Source: Stemphylium vesicarium (lineage: Eukaryota; Ascomycota; Dothideomycetes; Pleosporales; Pleosporaceae). From it: a DNA stretch of 64,000 nt. Of this stretch, positions 9,624 to 20,470 are shown in pieces (position 1 is the stretch's first letter; every line of letters begins with the position of its first letter). The notes beneath the pieces were generated by a model. It was given only the letters and a program-made list of their open reading frames with translations, did no database searches and was not told where the DNA came from. Where the stretch lies: NCBI GenBank assembly GCA_004380135.1, contig QXCR01000014.1, positions 248,001-312,000 on the forward strand, written 5' to 3'. The translations under genes and the position numbers were made by a program.

Positions 9624-12600
9624 TCGGACACCTCTTCAGTAGCCGCAAGGGCGCCAGCGCCTCGCATGCCACCCCCCCGACGGTCCTGGACTCTGCCACG
9701 GAAGAGAGCCACACGCGCCATCTGCTGTATCCCGAGACGAACACGCTCTACCACCCCGAGGGCCAGCCGTACCCGCTGCATGCCGCGCCCCTGACGCCCG
9801 GCAGCGGCCACGACGGGCCTCTGCCTGAGATTGACCTCGAGTACCCTCGCGACTGCCGCATCATCATCGCTCAGGATGAGACGCCAGCCATGCCCAAGAC
9901 GATCCTGTTCGACTCGAAGCCTGCCCCACCACGCCCCGAACCGCCCACGAGCCCCAACGCACGAGCGCGAGCATTTGGCGGGGCTAATGCCAGCACCGCA
10001 GGCCCGGCCTTTGGGGGCCTCCATGCGCGCAGATCGTCCCTCGTCACAGAGTCGACGGTGCCGCCGCGCTCGCCCACCATGGGCGGCTTCACCCGCGTCC
10101 GCACCCGCGGCAGCTCCATTTCGTCCATGCCGAACATCGACGAGCATGCTCAGGTCCAGGCCAAGGCGCAGGCACGAGCCAAGGAGTCGACGGACCTCGC
10201 AAACATCTGCCTCGACTGCATGTTCGGGAACCTGGCCATGAACTATAGGGGCAACTCCAACAAGATCCACATTGTGCCGCTCGACACCAAGCCCGCCGAC
10301 ACGGCCATCCTGAGCACGAGCGTGCAAGACGCCACAAGCTCCCTGGGCCGCGCCGAAGGCCTTCGTCGCAAAAGCCATCTCGCCAAGTCCTTCACCCCCG
10401 CCAACCTGCCCACAGACCTGCCGCGCAATGATTCCAACGAGAGCGTGCCCAAAGAGGCCAAGCGGCGCACCATATTCATCACACGCATGTTCTCCGTCAC
10501 CATCCCAGAAGATGACGCCGACGACCGCACACCAACCCCGCAGAGTTCACTCCCCAAGGGCAATGGCTTTCCCTTTCCAGCAACAAGCACCAAGTCGGGG
10601 GTCACGAAGCCCACATACCCCTCACACGTACGGAAGAGCCCAATGTACGCCATTACCATCATTCTCCACTTGCCCATATCGCAAACGCTGCCGAGCCTGA
10701 GACCACCATCCCGCGGCGCCAACTTAAAGACACCAACCCATCTTTCCACCTCTGCTCCTGGACAGGACTCGCTAGGTTCTTCTTTAGACTCAGACCGGCG
10801 CGCGGGATGGGCTTTTATTGATTCTAATCTTGGCGTCGACTCGCTGCTCTCATCCTCACTGAGCAGCGACGTAGATGATCGAGTAGATGTCGTAGGCCAA
10901 CATTGGGACGTTATCATGCGAGCCCTCACTAGTCTCCAACACGTAGTTCAAGAGCGCATTTTGGCTCAATTCAAGTCGCCAAGATCGCCAGAGCCCATCA
11001 CTCCACCGGGCGCTCAACACCAGCGGAATCAGTCTTCACGCACCAGTTTTCGGGAGTCATCCATTCCCCACTCGCGGAGAGCTTTGAGACTGCAACCAAA
11101 TGCCCTAATGATGGACAGAGATATCCAAGTAGCGGCAGAGCTTACCGGAAATCGCGTCGTGAGCGGCATGAGAATCCCACGCGTCATGACGGGCCAGGGC
11201 AAGTGGGGTGTGTGGCGCGAGGAAGCCAGATGGCTTGGCCGGTGGGCGGGTCGACGAGAGCAAAACTTCTTCTTCTTTAATCTCTTGACGGCATTCCTTG
11301 GTAATCATACCGAATGGCTAAACGTACTGGGCCCCAAATGGCACCGCAAGCGCCATCGCGAGCAACAAAAGGCAACTGCCGGTGAGAACATGACTATTCC
11401 CAATCGCACGGTCATTGTGTCTCCCGATAAGATGGCTGCGCGAAGACTGATCTTCCTGCTCGCTGCATTCTTACCCCCCAATGCACCGGCTATGGCTGAC
11501 AGCACCTACATGCGCCCCGGCACCTCAGCATCCCTGCGAGCCTACTCTCAGTCGCCTCCAACAAACATGCCTCCCTCAAGGCAGCAGTCCCTTCGCCGCC
11601 AGATCAATCGCCGAGGGCCTCGCAGCAAGCAAAGCATGTCGAATATACTTTTGCAGCCCCCGAAGCCCCAAAGCATGCATCAACCACCAGCGCAGATTGC
11701 CCATGAGCGCTCTGAATCTGCGTTGATCGAGACCCCTGAGTTTATTCGACCAAGTGGACACTCTCGCCGCTCTTCTTCACATTCAATCCGCACCAGCCTA
11801 GTAATACCTTCCATGTCCGAAGGCCCCGTCACATCAGGCGGTACTGTTACCACCTCAACAGCGACGCCTCAAGAGACGATGCCTGTCGCTCACTTTACGT
11901 TTCCGCGGACCAAGTCGTTTGGCCCCGCTTCTGAAACACGACCCGAAAGCAGCGATAGTCTGGCATCGTCGAACCTAATCAACACTCTGCAGAGAAGTGG
12001 CACTGGACAGACGAGCCTTGCCAGCAATGACTCGAGCAATACAAGCCGCTGGAGTGGCTTCATGAACTTTTGGAGTGGCCGACGGTCGTCCTCTACCGAC
12101 CAGAGCGAATATTTCCAAACGACAGACGATGGTGTGGGGTTCCGCGGCCAAGAACGGCCTCGATCGCAGCTTGAGTTGATGGTGCAAGAGCTCTCCATGG
12201 ATCGCGTGTTCGAGAGCGATGCTGCTGACTCCCCGCTCCCTGACACCTCTGCTGACAACACCTCACCCGCCGCCTACTCCAACGGTGGTTGTCCGGGCGT
12301 CCCTGCTTCAGCTGCACGACCCATTCCGGAGCGTCAGAAAACATTTGAAAGCCACCTAAAACTGTCGGTCAATGAGAAAGACGGCGTCATCGACGTCGAT
12401 ATCCCGCTTCCCGATTTCGATTCTCCTCTGCAGTCACCACTGCTGGGAGGCTTTGGATCGGCCTCCAGTCAACCGGGTTCTAGCTTTGGCGAGTCGTCTG
12501 TCCTCTCGGCAGCACATGGTGAGCCAGAGCAGCCCGTCAATGTTGCTGGGTGGCTGAGCCAGTTTCACCCAGACTTTGCCGTCCAAGCTATCAAGCCCTA

Positions 12601-13285
12601 TCGTGAGCTCGAACGTGACATTAAGCGAGCAATGAGCGCAGAACCTACGCCGCTCAGTGCTACGACCACCCCGAGTCTAGAATCGGGCCCGCTTGAGCGC
12701 TGGATTGACATTTGTTCTGCGCTTATCGCTGACACTAGCAACTTCTCTGTTAAACGTATAAGCTTGCGACGCCTGGTAAAACTTATCCCCACACCTACAT
12801 ACCAGCAGTCGGCCTTGACTCCAGGCGTACTTCCCGGTCGCTCTCAGTACGGAAACCCATACACGTCCGGCGCTGTCGCCCCAATGATGACCGAGGTTCA
12901 TCTGGCTGAAAGGTTCGTGACCGAATCAATCATGGACTTTGATGCCACCTTGATCGATGGCGTGGATCGTGTGCTCGCCCAATCAGGCGAAGTAACACGT
13001 GTAAATTCTGCTCAGTCATCTCGATCTAGCAGTAGAAGGGGGCGACGCGACACAAGAGCAGATTGTGACGCCGTCCCGCACGTTGAGGTGCCACATGTAG
13101 ATTGTAAGAGCGTTCTTTTCGAGGCGCTGGAAATTGTGGTCAAGGATGTCACTACTGAGCGCGGTGGCAGACACGGGTCCAAGGGCGGTGACGATAAGAA
13201 AACGACCAAGATTGCGGAGCCGAAGACGGAAAATGACTCCTCTCTCAAGGAAGGGATTCGGAGGTGGCTGACTGAGGTCGAATAA
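9611..13285 (+). CDS. LST4: Folliculin-interacting protein (FNIP N-terminal/DENN family), LST4-like
   Basis: Single exon, 1224 aa. The N-terminal region has the FNIP/Lst4 signature: DCRIIIAQDETPAMPKTILF (about residues 77-97), a short conserved block near 197-225 (LANICLDCMFGNLAMNYRG) and strands near 343-355 (YAITIILHLP). The middle (about 510-625, GKWGVWREEARWLGRW to RRLIFLLAAFLPPN) and the C-terminal part (about 985-1060 and 1097-1125) resemble the dispersed DENN-type blocks of this family, separated by long Ser-rich linkers. Lst4 pairs with Lst7 (folliculin) as a GTPase-activating complex for Rag GTPases at the vacuole, controlling TORC1. The start could be Met1 (9611) or Met4 (9620). Family call firm; gene symbol by orthology inference. 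Confidence 0.82.
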   Translation: MREMIGHLFSSRKGASASHATPPTVLDSATEESHTRHLLYPETNTLYHPEGQPYPLHAAPLTPGSGHDGPLPEIDLEYPRDCRIIIAQDETPAMPKTILFDSKPAPPRPEPPTSPNARARAFGGANASTAGPAFGGLHARRSSLVTESTVPPRSPTMGGFTRVRTRGSSISSMPNIDEHAQVQAKAQARAKESTDLANICLDCMFGNLAMNYRGNSNKIHIVPLDTKPADTAILSTSVQDATSSLGRAEGLRRKSHLAKSFTPANLPTDLPRNDSNESVPKEAKRRTIFITRMFSVTIPEDDADDRTPTPQSSLPKGNGFPFPATSTKSGVTKPTYPSHVRKSPMYAITIILHLPISQTLPSLRPPSRGANLKTPTHLSTSAPGQDSLGSSLDSDRRAGWAFIDSNLGVDSLLSSSLSSDVDDRVDVVGQHWDVIMRALTSLQHVVQERILAQFKSPRSPEPITPPGAQHQRNQSSRTSFRESSIPHSRRALRLQPNALMMDRDIQVAAELTGNRVVSGMRIPRVMTGQGKWGVWREEARWLGRWAGRREQNFFFFNLLTAFLGNHTEWLNVLGPKWHRKRHREQQKATAGENMTIPNRTVIVSPDKMAARRLIFLLAAFLPPNAPAMADSTYMRPGTSASLRAYSQSPPTNMPPSRQQSLRRQINRRGPRSKQSMSNILLQPPKPQSMHQPPAQIAHERSESALIETPEFIRPSGHSRRSSSHSIRTSLVIPSMSEGPVTSGGTVTTSTATPQETMPVAHFTFPRTKSFGPASETRPESSDSLASSNLINTLQRSGTGQTSLASNDSSNTSRWSGFMNFWSGRRSSSTDQSEYFQTTDDGVGFRGQERPRSQLELMVQELSMDRVFESDAADSPLPDTSADNTSPAAYSNGGCPGVPASAARPIPERQKTFESHLKLSVNEKDGVIDVDIPLPDFDSPLQSPLLGGFGSASSQPGSSFGESSVLSAAHGEPEQPVNVAGWLSQFHPDFAVQAIKPYRELERDIKRAMSAEPTPLSATTTPSLESGPLERWIDICSALIADTSNFSVKRISLRRLVKLIPTPTYQQSALTPGVLPGRSQYGNPYTSGAVAPMMTEVHLAERFVTESIMDFDATLIDGVDRVLAQSGEVTRVNSAQSSRSSSRRGRRDTRADCDAVPHVEVPHVDCKSVLFEALEIVVKDVTTERGGRHGSKGGDDKKTTKIAEPKTENDSSLKEGIRRWLTEVE

Positions 13286-13884
13286 CACTCGGTAAGTGGC
13301 TGTACTGCCCTTTCGCCATGCGAATTCAGGCTGGTGCCATGTTGTGTATTATATTCTTCGATCTTTGCTGCGTTCTAGCGGGTGTTGCTTTGTTTTACAG
13401 GGGATGGCCTTCGAGTCAAGGGATTGAGGTGGTAATCTTAGTCGCTTGTTGGCAAGGAGATGTCAGGATAGGACATACCCATAGGTGGATCGGACACAGT
13501 ATTGGGAGATACCAAATCGTTGCGGGGTCGCGATGTTGAGGATGAGGTTGTGGAATTATGCCAGTAATACAATTACATTGATACTGTATTTGCCATCACA
13601 TGCGACAGACCAACCTTGCACCACATGATGCGAAGAAACCGGATCTAGAGCTAGAACCTGTTCACCCCATATCTTCTACCTGCTTTCAGACTTCATATGC
13701 TCTTTGTCATGATCACAGGTTAGTCAAGCTCTTCCAATGCTGAGTAACCCACCCTCGGAACGCCTGCCCCACCAAATCGGAACCATGGGAAGCTATGACG
13801 TTCTCACCGCGGTATAGTCGCGGGCCCTCAATGACAGCTATATAGCCTGGGCATGTTGGCGCATGTCTTTACAGAGTCTGTTCT
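13286..13884. other. Intergenic region, LST4-like / ECM4-like
   Basis: About 600 bp between two plus-strand genes. It should hold the LST4-like terminator and the ECM4 promoter. I see no gene or repeat. Confidence 0.4.
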
Positions 13885-15337
13885 ATGTTCTCCCGTGCTT
13901 TGCGATTGAGATCAGCCCAAATCTGTCGTCCTCGTACTACAACACGCACGCGCTCTCTTCCTCTTACGACACAGCACGAACGGCCCTTTTCCGTTACTAG
14001 GAACTTCGCAGCCATGGACAAGGCGCCAGGACAAGAGGGCAAAGGATCGATTACCGATTGGGTATGTACGACCTGGGCTACAATCCTAGCATCATCTTTT
14101 GCTGTGCCTAGCATGCATGCGCGAACACACTGTTTTCTAACTAGAATCTAAGGTAAAACCAGGCGATAAGAGTGGCGAGTTCAAGCGTCAGACATCCGTC
14201 TTCAGAAATTGGATTGAGAACAAGTCCGATGCCGAGTTCCCACCAGAGGCAGGCCGATACCAGTAAGCGACCCTGTACGAACTGCATGTGAGACATATAC
14301 TGATTTCGTACACCCACATTCAGCCTATATGTCTCTTACGCTTGCCCATGGGCGCACCGCACACTCATCGTCCGCCACCTGAAGGGGCTTGAGGACATCA
14401 TCTCGTATAACAGCGTCCACTGGCACATGGCCGAGAAGGGTTGGCGTTTCGCTTCACCGGACGAACAAGTCCCAGGTAACACCACTCCAGACCCGATACA
14501 CAAGGAGTACACTCATTTGCGGGACATTTATTTTGAGCAAAACCCAGACTACGAAGGCCGCTTCACGGTGCCGACATTGTACGACAAGAAGACGAAGAAA
14601 ATTGTGAGCAATGAATCGGCGGAAATCATCCGGATGATGTACACGGCTTTCGATGACATCATCGACGACAAGTACAAAAAGGTGGAGTTGTTCCCCAAGG
14701 AGCTGCAAAAGGAAATTGAAGCGATGAACGAGTGGGTGTACAACGATATTAACAACGGGGTTTACAAGTCTGGATTCGCGACGTAGGTGCCCTCATTCAC
14801 CTCCCTGGCCTTTTTTGAATTTAGGAAAACTTGCTAATAGTGACGACAGAACTGAAGAAGCATATACCAAGGCTGTAACGCAGCTCTTCAAGTCCCTCGA
14901 CCGTGTCGAAGACTCGCTATCTCAATCGACAACACCGTACCTACTCTCCGCACCACACGTCACAGAGGCAGACATCCGTCTCTACACAACGGCAATTCGT
15001 TTTGACCCTGTCTATGTCCAGCACTTCAAGTGCAACATACGCGATATTCGCTCAGGATACCCCAACACTCACAAGTGGATGAGACATTTGTACTGGGTCA
15101 GTTGATTCTTTACCGCTTTCATGCATTCTAAAGTATTGTCGGTTGATCATGTACGCTGACGTCGCAAAGGACTACCCTGCTTTCAAGGAGACTACCGATT
15201 TCGAGCATATCAAGAAGCATTACACCAAGAGCCACGGACAGATCAACAAGTTCCAAATCACACCTATCGGACCGCTACCTGATATTCTGGAAAAGGAGGA
15301 TGAAGTACCCAGTGTGAAGGCTGCGTTGAAAAGGTAG
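13885..15337 (+). CDS. ECM4: Glutathionyl-hydroquinone reductase (xi-class GST, ECM4/GTO-like)
   Basis: Five exons: 13885-14061, 14153-14262, 14324-14782, 14850-15096, 15170-15337. Frames join exactly to 386 aa; the last donor is GTCAGT. The motif YACPWAHRT (start of exon 3) carries the catalytic Cys of xi-class S-glutathionyl-hydroquinone reductases, and SNESAEIIRMM and AYTKAV are typical of the GST C-terminal domain. The family reduces glutathionyl-hydroquinones. The first about 43 residues (MFSRALRLRSAQICRPRTTTRTRS) are rich in Arg and Ser and lack acids, like a mitochondrial presequence, and are followed by a second Met (AAMDKAPG) where cytosolic homologues commonly begin. Convergent with NUP49. 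Confidence 0.93.
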
Positions 15338-15519
15338 AGAAATGGAACCATGTGCGTGATGTGAAGATGGACCGGGCCTTTGCATGTTGCTGGATGATTA
15401 CTTTGGGTATCATTGTGGGGAAATGCCTGACGTTTGCTACAAAGACATGTCAAACACCCTCATCCAAGTTCGCACACAAAACTCCTGTCTAAAAGCTAGC
15501 AAAACACAATGACATGGCC

Positions 15520-16894
15520 TCATAGCAGGGTAGCCCCAACATTTCCTAGTGTCTGCTTGGTCACGTCGTCTCTGACTTGTCCAACCTTCTTCGCAGAGTC
15601 CAAGATGGCACCCTCAATCGCCTTAAGTGCTTCGACCAATTCGCGACGCTGATCGCGCGGCGCACTCCGACTTCCCGTCAGTTGCTGTGCCTTTTCCACA
15701 GTGCCTGCTTCCATGGTGCGTAGATGGGCCTCAATCTCGCGAATCTGTCGCTGGTACACGTCGAGAGTACGACCGAGCTCATCTGTCCGGCGGTCGAAGT
15801 AGCTCATTAGGTCCACGGGTTTGGTCGGATCGTCGTCATCGAGGGCGCTGGTAGCTGGCGTCTTTGCGCTGGAGGCTGTGAGGTTCCCGTTGTTACGATA
15901 GTGGAATTGCGCGGGTAGTCGCTGGTTCTCAATGGCGCGGAAGCTGAGAGTCGCGTCATCGGCGTCCTTTTTGACGAGGGTCTTCAGGTGCGCAATGTTT
16001 GCCGAGTCATTGTCTAGTCCTACTTCAACGGTCGAGAGAAAAGTTTCAATGTACGCTACGTCGGGCGCAATGGTGGAGATATCGCGCTCGCTGCCGGGTA
16101 GAGATTCGCGGATCTGACTGCAGTAGTTGATTTTTCGTTGGATGCCCTCGTCAAATTGCTGGACCAGGGTTTGCAGCTCAGGGTGCAGGTCGTTGAAGCG
16201 CGTGGTTCCGCGTATCGAATCCAAAGTCAATTGGACGGGTTGCGCGCTCGCTCCCATCTGCGTTCCGCCCAAGGTAGAGCCGCCAAGTGTGTTGGACCTG
16301 TTCTGGGAGTTCATGCCACCGAATAGCGTGTTTTGTTGCTGCGGTTGCGCCTGTTGTTGTTGTTGTTGCTGTTGCTGTGTCGAACCGAATAGCGAAGGGG
16401 TAGAAGTTTGGTTTTGCTGGGTGGAGGTGTTGTTTCCGAACAGAGAGGGCGCTGTTGTCTGTTGAGTTGACGAGCCGCTAGGAGATAAAGTTAGTTTTTA
16501 TGGCAGGGTGAAGGGGAGGGTAGACGTACAACAGCGAAGGCTTCGATTGTGCACCACCGAGCAGTCCGCCTGATTGAGGTGTGCTCTGGGTCTGGTTTTG
16601 GGTATTCCCCCCCAACGCGCCGCCAAATAGACCTCCGCTTTGTGGTTGCGACGACTGTGCCGTCGAGGAGCCGAAGAGTCCGCCGCTCGCGGGCGCCGTT
16701 GTCGCGGGCTTGTTCAGGCTGCCGAAAAGACCGCCGCTACTCTGAGGCTGGCTGCCCTGTTGTCCTTGGGCCGCGTTGTTGCCGCTGTCAAAGTCAGTAC
16801 CGCGGTCGTGGCGTTTGCGAGCGTGAGCAACCACTTACAAAAGACCTCCGCCAGTGTTGATACTCAGCGAATTCGATCGCCCGAAACCAGCCAT
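15520..16894 (-). CDS. NUP49: FG nucleoporin Nup49 (Nup58/45 family)
   Basis: Three minus-strand exons: 16894-16839, 16784-16530, 16477-15520 (introns 54 and 52 bp), giving 422 aa. The N-terminal about 170 residues are Gly/Gln/Ser/Asn-rich with at least seven GLFG-type repeats (SGGLFGSL, GGLFGSS, GGLFGGA, SLFGNN, SLFGST, TLFGGM) and a short poly-Gln run. The C-terminal part (LDSIRGTTRFNDLHPELQTL onward) is predicted coiled coil and corresponds to the region by which Nup49 joins the Nsp1-Nup57-Nup49 central channel complex of the nuclear pore. Exon junctions fall inside GLFG codons, and each splice restores LFG. The start lies 48 bp from a possible plus-strand ORF. Confidence 0.93.
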
Positions 16895-16942
16895 GTTGTC
16901 TTTTCGCTACCGTGGTTCGCCGCGTGTTTACCGTGCTTTGCA

Positions 16943-17231
16943 ATGGCCACAGGGGTTGATAGTAGCCTGCACCCGGACGCGAAGGAAATACGGGACCGGA
17001 TAGTCGAAGAAGTGGCAGTCAAGGTGGGAAGCAGCGAATCGTGGGAAAGCGCAAATATTAAGATACAAAGAGTGCAACAGTGAGTGACAGAGATGTCGGT
17101 GTTTGGATGCGCGCCAGCAACAGCACAGGCCAAAGCGCGTTTCCTCCGCTCGGCTAATCATTCCCTCATGCAGCGACTCGACGAAGCTCCAATTCGCATA
17201 CAAAGACAAGTTTGCGACAAGACTCTTCTAG
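16943..17231 (+). CDS. Possible 64-aa two-exon ORF of unknown function
   Basis: ATG at 16943; exon 1 16943-17079, donor GTGAGT; acceptor CATGCAG ending 17173 with a GGCTAATC branch-like site; exon 2 17174-17231. The splice keeps the frame to a 64-aa product (MATGVDSSLHPDAKEIRDRI... ending KDKFATRLF). I do not recognise it. The composition is charged and helix-like. It starts 48 bp from the divergent NUP49 start and stops 91 bp before the FIP1 ATG, so it could be a small gene or a spliced upstream ORF in the FIP1 leader. The good splice signals argue for expression; the lack of a known family argues for caution. Confidence 0.4.
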
Positions 17232-17322
17232 GATACGACTTGACTCCTCATCACCTGTCGCTTATTCAACGGCAACAAAAGGCGACGCGCCGCCTGACTG
17301 GTGGAACGAACACTACGAAGCC

Positions 17323-18385
17323 ATGGCGGACGAGTCTGACGATGACCTGTACGGGGACGAGACTACGACGCAGCAGACCAAGGACCTAAAGAAGGAGGAG
17401 GAAAATTCTAGCGGCGATGAGCCCATGGACGAGGAGTCGGGCGATGACGACGACAGCGACTCAGTATGCCATTTGCCCTTACAAGATGCGCCTAGCTGGA
17501 GGACGAAGCTGACCAAGGTCTAGGATATCGATATCATCATTGAGAAGGCACCGGCACCAGCCAAACCTGCGGCGTAAGCTTCATTCAAGCTCCAGGTGCC
17601 TTCATCCCGGCTAACAGAGACCATGCAGTACACAACAACCTCAAGAATCCAAAGCCATAAAGATAGAAGCACCGCCGCCTTCGTCCACACCCTCCCAGCA
17701 AGCTCCGCCAAAGACGGCCCCCACAACAGGCGGCACCGCCCCCCAGATATCAGCCTCCGCCCTCTCAGGTACAGCTTTCCCGGCGCAACGAACATCTACC
17801 ATTGACGTAAACGGGAACCCCGTTTATCCGCCCCAAGGCAAGGAGATTCTATCCGTAGACATCGATGCCAACCTCGCAGAAGAGCAGAAGATTTGGCGCC
17901 GACCGGGCGAGGACCAGTCGGATTACTTCAACTACGGCTTTGATGAGTTCACATGGGAGCTATACAGGCAACGGCAGGTAGCCATGGCGAACACGCTTCA
18001 GGGGCAGAAGAACGACATGGCGCAGATGCAGGCCATGATGGGTGGTGGACCCATGCCAGGCATGCCCGGCATGGGAGGCGGCCCGCAAGGCAATGGAGGA
18101 CCAGGCGGTGCGCCGCCGTCGGGGCCGGCAGGTGGAGGCGGAGCTGGAGGAGCTATGGGACCGGGTGGGATGAACGAACAGCAAATGCAAATGATGATGC
18201 AAGAAATGATGGCACAGGGCATGGACCCAAGCCAAATGGACTTTGCTTCCTTCATGCAGATGGCTGGTCAGGGCATGGGAGGCTTCCCGGGCGGCCCTGG
18301 AGGGCAACAAGGCGGGGGATTCCAGCAAGGTCATCAAGGTGGTGGCGGCAGAGGTGGACGGGGAGGAAGGGGAAGGGGCTGGTAG
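17323..18385 (+). CDS. FIP1: Pre-mRNA polyadenylation factor Fip1
   Basis: Three exons: 17323-17463, 17524-17573, 17629-18385, giving 315 aa. The acidic N-terminus (MADESDDDLYGDE ... DIDIIIEKAP) is typical. The Fip1 motif is at about residues 125-170: ILSVDIDANLAEEQK, WRRPGEDQSDYFNYGFDEF, TWELYRQRQ. The C-terminus is Met/Gly/Gln-rich and ends in RGG repeats (GGRGGRGGRGRGW), an RNA-binding type tail. Fip1 is a flexible scaffold of the cleavage and polyadenylation factor that tethers poly(A) polymerase. The first junction joins DSDS to DIDI, as in homologues. Convergent with LEA1. Confidence 0.95.
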
Positions 18386-18779
18386 CGCATTTCCGCATCT
18401 CTTCCGGCTGGTGAAATTGGGCGGGACCATGACACAATGCTCGGCTCTGCGGCGTTTTTGCGTGTATTACTACGATACCATGGGTGGGCACAGCCTTTTG
18501 GCGCAAAGCAATCTGTTTCAATACATGCAGATCAACCTACTTCCAATCCACCCTTCCATGACATGTGGCTACTAGATTGTAAGCCCGCCCAATGGTCCCA
18601 TGAAGTACCCGCACTGAGAGGCCTTCCTTGAGCCCCTTACACAGCGCCCACTCATCTTCTTGCGCACTAGACGTTCGCTTCTCCTGCCGCGGTTTTGCGT
18701 GCACGAGCTCCCGGGACCTGTAGCTCACAATTCGTTATTGTGCGCCGCCATCTTTCACTGCTTTCTTCCTGCGTGCTGA
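18386..18779. other. Convergent intergenic region, FIP1 / LEA1
   Basis: 394 bp between two stop codons; must hold both 3' ends. I see no gene or repeat. Confidence 0.4.
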
Positions 18780-19855
18780 TTACGTCTCCATTGGGTCACC
18801 CCCCTCAAGGATGTGAGCCGGTATCCGTCCCTCTGCAAAATCCTTTTCCAGTCTCGCCATCTCCGCTAGACTGCTCGCGTTAAGAATGGCAGCCCGCATC
18901 CGCTTCTTCTCATCGTCCGTGTAGATGCGCTCTTTGCCTGAATCGGCGCCAGTTGTGAATGTGGGCACGACGAAGCCCTTGGACTTGTTGCTCGAGATCT
19001 GGAAGAGTCAGTACAGGGTCACCGGGGAACGACGACGTTGCTGGTTGTGCGTACCTGGTTGGCCAGCTCTGTCGGCTCCTCCGTGGTTCCGAACAGCTCC
19101 ACGGCCTTCTTTCGCTCAACATCGCGTACCTTGGTGAAGTCTAGGAATCTCACGCTTGGACAGCGCCAGATGACCCAATACCTGTAGTTCTACGCCATGT
19201 CAGCATGTCGCGTGTTGTTAAGCCCCGTCCTCAGCGCTACATCGACACCTGCCCAACGAGCGGCTCACATTGGCATGGCATCCGCTCCTCATCCTCGTCA
19301 ATGCTTGCCCGAATTAGGCTCAGAAGCTGCAGAAGCATGAGCGCCAGTAACATACCTCTTTGCTTGTAACTGGGTTGCCCATCAGCGACAGGTATACCAA
19401 AGATTTGAAGCCCGCCAAAGGGTCCAGGTCTGCCAACTCTGCGATCCTGTTCTTCGTGAGAACGAGCGTCCGTAGGTTTGGTATGCTAGACGAGAGGTTC
19501 GGTTGGATGTTCGAAATGCGGTTTTGCGCGAGGAACAGGGTGCGAAGGCGGGGTTGAAGGGGAAAGTTTCCCAGCTGCGCGATGTCGTTGTCGGTGAGGT
19601 CTATCGCGTCGTTGTCCTGCATACGGTATTACTATCTTGGTGTAGGTTTGTAGACGCCCTAGGCAACTTACCCGCGCCGCGCCCATATTCTCAATGGCAG
19701 AAATCTTGTGGCCTAGATGTTACGATATTGATATCAACTCAGCTCTCAAGTGTAGTATCTGCTCTTTTCTACGCACCTCGTAGATCGAGTTCACGCTCTG
19801 TGAGACAGTTGATGAAGGACAGGGAGTTGTTGATTAGGTCGGTTGTTAACCTCAT
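18780..19855 (-). CDS. LEA1: U2 snRNP protein A' (Lea1)
   Basis: Five minus-strand exons: 19855-19777, 19712-19672, 19616-19356, 19189-19055, 18998-18780, total 244 aa (family range about 235-255). Leucine-rich repeats are clear: ELDLRGHKIS, AIDLTDNDIAQLGNF, LRTLFLAQNRIS, LRTLVLTKNRIAEL, LVYLSLMGNPVT. The LRR cap NYRYWVIWRCPSVRFLDF follows at the fourth exon and fixes its acceptor (TAG at 19190). U2A' binds U2B'' and stem-loop IV of U2 snRNA in the spliceosome. The third intron is 166 bp, about three times the others. Confidence 0.95.
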
Positions 19856-20470
19856 CTTGGCGGTATGCGATCGCGTGTATTGGACGTAAAGTATCGAGGC
19901 TATGTGTTCTGGATCAAGATATCGAGTGCTATTGCGCGGGGTTGCGAAAGTTGGTCGCCGAGTAGGAGCTTCGATTGAAATTCATGGATCGCGCTAAGAG
20001 GTCCCACTAGCGCGGCTCCCGCCTGATCGTCATTCTCCAGGTTGTTACCTAGATAGATTATATCCCGGCATCAACCTCACCCTACCCAACATCATGGTTT
20101 ATCATCTTCTCCTAATGTTGCAGCGAGTGGCATATGATTTGTGTTTGTAACATTTACTCGCATAGCGGGAGGGCAATAGCGCAAACGTCTGACCTCACTG
20201 CACATGATACCGGTGAAAAGATTTTGGCTCCTGAATCTTCCTGATAGACACGCATTTCGTAGTCGTTGTCGATTGGCCAATTGATCCTACTTCGGCTGCC
20301 ATTGGTTGCGAAACACCATCCGGTGAACGCATGCAAGCCATCAGGACATGACCCATTTTCAGCCTTGTATGCGGCAGCAGCTGGAGGGAGGTGTATAACA
20401 CAACGGGCTGGCGCACTCAGACTAGCTGTTACATTAGGGCATTCTCACATTGTTCCAACATTAACTCACC
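19856..20470. other. Divergent intergenic region, LEA1 / orphan zinc-binding-like gene
   Basis: 615 bp between divergent starts; open frames here are short and without family features. No element recognised. Confidence 0.4.

Noticed and set aside
9587..10378. A 263-aa minus-strand ORF opposite the LST4-like gene
   Set aside because: Antisense shadow of a GC-rich conserved coding region; the plus strand has the recognisable FNIP motifs.
10243..10929. A 228-aa minus-strand ORF
   Set aside because: Antisense shadow of the LST4-like coding sequence.
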